Assembly (NCBI GenBank): GCA_963798775.1
Contig: CAWCUK010000001.1
Coordinates: 558,001 to 622,000 of the forward strand
Length of the DNA stretch: 64,000 nucleotides
From: CAWCUK01 sp963798775
Lineage (GTDB): Bacteria > Bacteroidota > Ignavibacteria > Ignavibacteriales > Ignavibacteriaceae
Reading direction: 5' to 3'
Positions 61,494 through 64,000 of the stretch are shown here, piece by piece. The notes under the pieces were generated by a model. It ran no database searches and was not told the DNA's origin. It worked only from the letters and a program-made list of their open reading frames with translations. Positions within the stretch are counted from its first letter, which is position 1; the number at the start of each line of letters is the position of its first letter. The position numbers were made by a program, and so were the translations under genes.

Positions 61494-61973
61494 ATGCAAG
61501 ATTTCATACAATCACCCAGCGAATTTAAAGGTTTAATAAATCTTGATAATGATGCGCTTGAAGCAGCGAATTTTTCATTGGAAATTGATGAATTAATAAC
61601 TGAGGACGAATTAAGAGCGGAAACTTTATATGATTTTTACTGCGGTAAATATGAAGATGCTATAAATAAGGGTTTTAACTTACTTGATAAGAAAATAAAC
61701 GAAAAAGCTGATTGTCCTTCATCTCAAATGGAAGCGGATAGAATTTCTGACCATTATGTTTCCCCAAACGGCCAGTTTATTGAACATTCGGCAGCGGATA
61801 TTGAGGCAGAATTAAGAGCATTACAATTTAAAAAATTAGGCGCGATGACATGGTTTATGGATGCTTGTAAAGCTAATAAAGATGAATATTATGTTGCTCA
61901 AGTTGCTTCACAAATTTTATCGTTCACCAATTTATATTTGAAAATGATAGATCAAGGTGAATTTTTATTATAA
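61494..61973 (+). CDS. Protein of unknown function
   Basis: 159 residues, acidic and mostly helical, with no signal peptide or membrane segment. AAGAAAGG upstream is a fair ribosome binding site. Two segments look structured: DFYCGKYEDAINKGFNLLDK, and AAQFKKLGAMTWFMDACK-like helices in the second half. I do not recognise a family. It is monocistronic with a terminator directly after it. Confidence 0.7.
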   Translation: MQDFIQSPSEFKGLINLDNDALEAANFSLEIDELITEDELRAETLYDFYCGKYEDAINKGFNLLDKKINEKADCPSSQMEADRISDHYVSPNGQFIEHSAADIEAELRALQFKKLGAMTWFMDACKANKDEYYVAQVASQILSFTNLYLKMIDQGEFLL

Positions 61974-61997
61974 TTTTCTCTCCTCCTTCATTAAAAA

Positions 61998-62020
61998 AGC
62001 CGGTGCAAACAGCATCGGCT
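61998..62020 (+). terminator. Rho-independent terminator
   Basis: AGCCG-g-TGC / GCA-t-CGGCT stem with AAACA loop followed by a run of eight or more T. Confidence 0.85.
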
Positions 62021-62049
62021 TTTTTTTTGGAAATTATCTAAAATTCTTT

Positions 62050-62382
62050 TTATCTGCCTAAAGAATCTAATGTTTCTTTTTTAGCTAATAAAGCTTCTTG
62101 AGATTCAACATGATCAGGATCAGGAACAACACAATCAACCGGGCAAACTTCAACGCATTGCGGTTCATCATGGAAACCTTGGCATTCGGTACATTTATCC
62201 GGAACGACATAAAAGAAATCATCTGAGAAAAATCCGGAATTTCCTGCCGGTGATGCATCGCCGTCGCCGTAAGTTGTGCCGCCTAATTCCCAGCTTGTTC
62301 CGCCTTCATAAATTGAATTATTTGGACATTCAGGTTCACAAGCTCCGCAGTTGATGCATTCATCAGTTATTTTATAAGCCAT
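62050..62382 (-). CDS. 2[4Fe-4S] ferredoxin, Chlorobi type
   Basis: 110 residues. The first cluster motif is CINCGACEPECPN (9-21), the second CTECQGFHDEPQCVEVCP with the spaced cysteines of the long-insert type. A roughly 40-residue Gly/Asp/Phe-rich insert separates them. This is the ferredoxin type used in green sulfur bacteria and relatives. About 75 percent identical by eye to the paralogue at 63336-63668. It has a GGAG-like site before its start and shares the intergenic region with the divergent rrf2 gene. Confidence 0.94.
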   Translation of the reverse strand: MAYKITDECINCGACEPECPNNSIYEGGTSWELGGTTYGDGDASPAGNSGFFSDDFFYVVPDKCTECQGFHDEPQCVEVCPVDCVVPDPDHVESQEALLAKKETLDSLGR

Positions 62383-62416
62383 TTTAACTTCTCCTTAAAT
62401 TTTATGTTTTTATAAA

Positions 62417-62435
62417 ATATGAGTAATAATCATAT
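62417..62435 (-). promoter_or_regulatory. Candidate operator, ferredoxin side
   Basis: ATATGA-GTAATAA-TCATAT inverted repeat 35 bases before the ferredoxin start. Its core ATGAGTAATAATCAT resembles the site in front of rrf2. Confidence 0.35.
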
Positions 62436-62700
62436 ACATTAATTAATTGCTAATTATTAATCTAAATTTATGCCATAGCAAAAAGCAGCTTATTGAATTC
62501 ATATTACTCCTTTTTTGTAGTTATGGTAATCATTTAGGAGTTTTTTCCGCTCTTTTTGAATAAAAGCTATTTTCAAATATGAGAAAGCCAATATTTATAA
62601 TTCTCTAATTTGGACTAAGAAAAAATGATTATTGATATGGAATGACATTATTTAAGAAAAATATTTGCTAAAAAATCCAAAAATAGTTAATTTTGAAATG

Positions 62701-62717
62701 ATGACTAATAAGGTCAT
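62701..62717 (+). promoter_or_regulatory. Candidate operator, rrf2 side
   Basis: ATGAC-TAATAAG-GTCAT inverted repeat 45 bases upstream of the rrf2 start, a possible autoregulatory site. Confidence 0.4.
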
Positions 62718-62762
62718 GTTTGTTATATTTCTTTTACCTTTGCAGTTGAGAAAAACAGTTAA

Positions 62763-63221
62763 ATGCAATTAACAATGACAGGGGATTATGCCATAAGAGC
62801 CTTAGTTTATATGGCTTCAAATCCTACACAAAAAATTTTTCAAATTTCAGATATTTCTAAAGAAAGTAATATACCGGATAATCTGCTTCGTAAAATAATA
62901 CCGCTTTTAACTAAAGCCGGATTTATAAATACATTAAGAGGAGCCGGCGGCGGAGTTATTTTTTCTAAAAGTGCCGAAGAAATTACTCCTTTAGAAGTTG
63001 TTGAATCAATTGAAGGGAAAATTGCTTTAAATAAATGCGTAACAGATAAAAGTTTTTGTTCAAAATCAGGCTGGTGCGCGGTTCATTGTTTATGGTTGGA
63101 AGCTCAAGAAAAATTAAAAGATGTATTAAGCAGCAGAACAATAGCCCAGTTAGCCGCCAAAACTAATGAAAATTTTGAAAAGTTTAATACGAAGAGAAAA
63201 AAACTGGAATTTATTATCTAG
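62763..63221 (+). CDS. Rrf2-family Fe-S regulator, second copy
   Basis: 152 residues. The N-terminal winged helix reads MTGDYAIRALVYMAS, NIPDNLLRKIIPLLTKAG and LRGAGGGVIFSKSAEEITP. The cysteine triad CVTDKSFCSKSGWC (C-x6-C-x5-C) fits an Fe-S-sensing Rrf2 protein. It lies between two paralogous ferredoxin genes, so sensing Fe-S status, iron or redox is likely. It is clearly a different subfamily from the NsrR-like regulator at 33171. Confidence 0.9.
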   Translation: MQLTMTGDYAIRALVYMASNPTQKIFQISDISKESNIPDNLLRKIIPLLTKAGFINTLRGAGGGVIFSKSAEEITPLEVVESIEGKIALNKCVTDKSFCSKSGWCAVHCLWLEAQEKLKDVLSSRTIAQLAAKTNENFEKFNTKRKKLEFII

Positions 63222-63251
63222 GTGGTAAAAATAGAGCGCTGTCTGAGGTAG

Positions 63252-63276
63252 GGCTGTCCTCTCTTTAGAGGCAGCC
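63252..63276 (+). terminator. Rho-independent terminator of rrf2
   Basis: GGCTG-t-CCTC / GAGG-CAGCC stem then TTTTTT, 30 bases past the stop codon. Confidence 0.8.
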
Positions 63277-63335
63277 TTTTTTATTTTAAAGAATCTGCCG
63301 TTCAAAAAAAAATGAGCAGCAGATTGTGTAAAAAA

Positions 63336-63668
63336 TTATCTCCCTATTCCGTCCAAAAATTCTTTTCGATTCAAGAGCACTTCCTTATCCTCAACATGTT
63401 TCGGATCGGGTACACAGCAGTCAACCGGGCAAACGGCTGCGCATTGAGGTTCATCATGAAATCCCACACATTCTGTACATTTATCCGGAACAATGTAAAA
63501 GAAATCTTGGGAATAAAAACCCTCATTTCCGGCGGGTGAAGGATCGCCTTCCGAATAATTTTTTCCGGCCAATTCCCAATCGGCGCCGCCTTCATAAATA
63601 GCGGTATTTGGACACTCAGGTTCGCAAGCACCGCAGTTAATGCATTCATCAGTTATCATTATAGCCAT
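63336..63668 (-). CDS. 2[4Fe-4S] ferredoxin, second paralogue
   Basis: 110 residues. First cluster CINCGACEPECPN, second CTECVGFHDEPQCAAVCP, the same long insert as the paralogue at 62050-62382. The two differ mainly in the insert and in the C-terminal 20 residues. It has its own promoter region (63669-63854) and does not share the ATGA-TAATAA operator, so the two ferredoxins may respond to different conditions. Confidence 0.94.
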   Translation of the reverse strand: MAIMITDECINCGACEPECPNTAIYEGGADWELAGKNYSEGDPSPAGNEGFYSQDFFYIVPDKCTECVGFHDEPQCAAVCPVDCCVPDPKHVEDKEVLLNRKEFLDGIGR

Positions 63669-63854
63669 TTTTTATATATCTCCTTTATACTTTGAATATT
63701 TCCAATTTAATCGGAAACAACCGGATTGAAATCTAAATTTTGAAATAATTAGAATTGTATTTGCCCTGTTATTTTGAAAAGAAACAAAATAAGCTTAACA
63801 ATTTTACAAAAACAGTAAATAAACATCAATGGAATAATAAATTTGAATTCAAAA

Positions 63855-64000
63855 TTACCAGCTGCCGCTGGCACCGCCGCCGCCGAATGAACCGCCGCCG
63901 CCGCTGAAACCTCCGAAACTTCCGCCGCTGCTTCCTCCGAATCCGCCGGAACTTCCGCCGAATCCGCCTCCCCAATATATAAACCCGCCGCGCCGTCTTC
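63855..64000 (-). CDS. C-terminal end of a Gly/Ser-rich (TPM-type) protein, partial
   Basis: The stop is TAA at 63857-63855 and the frame runs off the right edge. The visible 48 residues are RRRGGFIYWGG, then repeats of GGFGGSS and SFGGGG, ending GASGSW. This glycine-serine tail ending in ASGSW is characteristic of TPM-domain (YgcG-type) membrane proteins, whose conserved domain would lie outside the window. Confidence 0.65.
   Translation of the reverse strand, partial: RRRGGFIYWGGGFGGSSGGFGGSSGGSFGGFSGGGGSFGGGGASGSW

Larger units (their letters stand above)
62383..62762. other. Divergent regulatory region between ferredoxin and rrf2
   Basis: 380 bases without a gene. It holds two related inverted repeats (62417-62435 and 62701-62717) sharing ATGA-S-TAATAA, one near each start. 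A third imperfect ACTCC / GGAGT pair with a long loop lies around 62508-62542. No coding frame is apparent. Confidence 0.5.

Noticed and set aside
1..64000. CRISPR arrays, tRNAs, rRNAs, transposons
   Set aside because: I looked for spaced repeats, T-loop GGTTCGA motifs, and transposase or integrase motifs, and saw none.

Overview
The window looks like chromosomal DNA from a low-GC member of the Ignavibacteria / Chlorobiota-Bacteroidota lineage. The evidence is four large secreted proteins that end in a type IX secretion (T9SS, Por) sorting domain with the EQNYPNPFNP signature, two Chlorobi-style ferredoxins with a long insert between their cysteine clusters, Sec-type (clade II) nitrous oxide reductase, and AT-rich coding DNA with dense minus-strand operons. 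No rRNA, tRNA, CRISPR array, insertion sequence or phage gene was seen.

Layout. 0.1-4.1 kb holds housekeeping genes (rlmB, lgt, an unknown gene, hisS, ptsN). 4.4-20.3 kb is a surface and secretion region: a propeller-like lipoprotein, three T9SS cargo proteins, a two-component system whose sensor carries a periplasmic beta-propeller, and a subtilisin with SLH-like modules plus a T9SS tail. 20.7-24.9 kb is a second signalling cluster: a single-domain receiver, a LuxR-type response regulator, a 7TM/multi-PAS histidine kinase and a TPR protein. 25.1-26.8 kb is a lone Rossmann-fold protein of unknown role.

26.8-40.9 kb is a denitrification island on the minus strand. The order of transcription is: a cytochrome c lipoprotein with its own terminator; the nos operon (cytochrome c, nosZ, a NosB-like membrane protein, nosL, nosD, nosF, nosY); an Rrf2/NsrR-like Fe-S regulator; then the nir operon (NapH-like ferredoxin membrane protein, heme-tethered copper nitrite reductase NirK, NirV-like protein, SCO copper chaperone, ScdA/RIC di-iron repair protein, group III truncated haemoglobin, a 4-TM protein, hemerythrin). 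The island joins nitrite and N2O reduction to nitric-oxide defence. No NO reductase is visible. A 22-bp operator-like inverted repeat (AATCAGA-N8-TCTGATT) lies twice in perfect form and twice in degenerate form in front of rrf2, the nir operon and the nos operon, and it defines a candidate NO-responsive regulon.

41-64 kb is mainly housekeeping and envelope: an outer-membrane barrel protein, YihY, purL, an NTF2-YVTN lipoprotein, and a long operon (YbjQ, era, EamA, acylphosphatase, ispF, DedA, lnt, ltaE, thioesterase, exonuclease, YwqK-like). An ECF sigma/anti-sigma pair follows, sharing a GTAACC-N16/17-GTC promoter with a divergent membrane-protein gene. Then come trxB, an unknown protein, queG, a Rieske protein overlapping an MBL hydrolase, two paralogous ferredoxins flanking a second Rrf2 regulator, and the Gly-rich tail of a cut-off gene at the right edge.

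Four genes (rlmB, a T9SS protein, a LuxR-type regulator, the NapH-like protein) are each broken by a single-base change in a short homopolymer. That pattern suggests sequencing indels, or less likely polymerase-slippage decoding, and should be settled before those genes are called pseudogenes.
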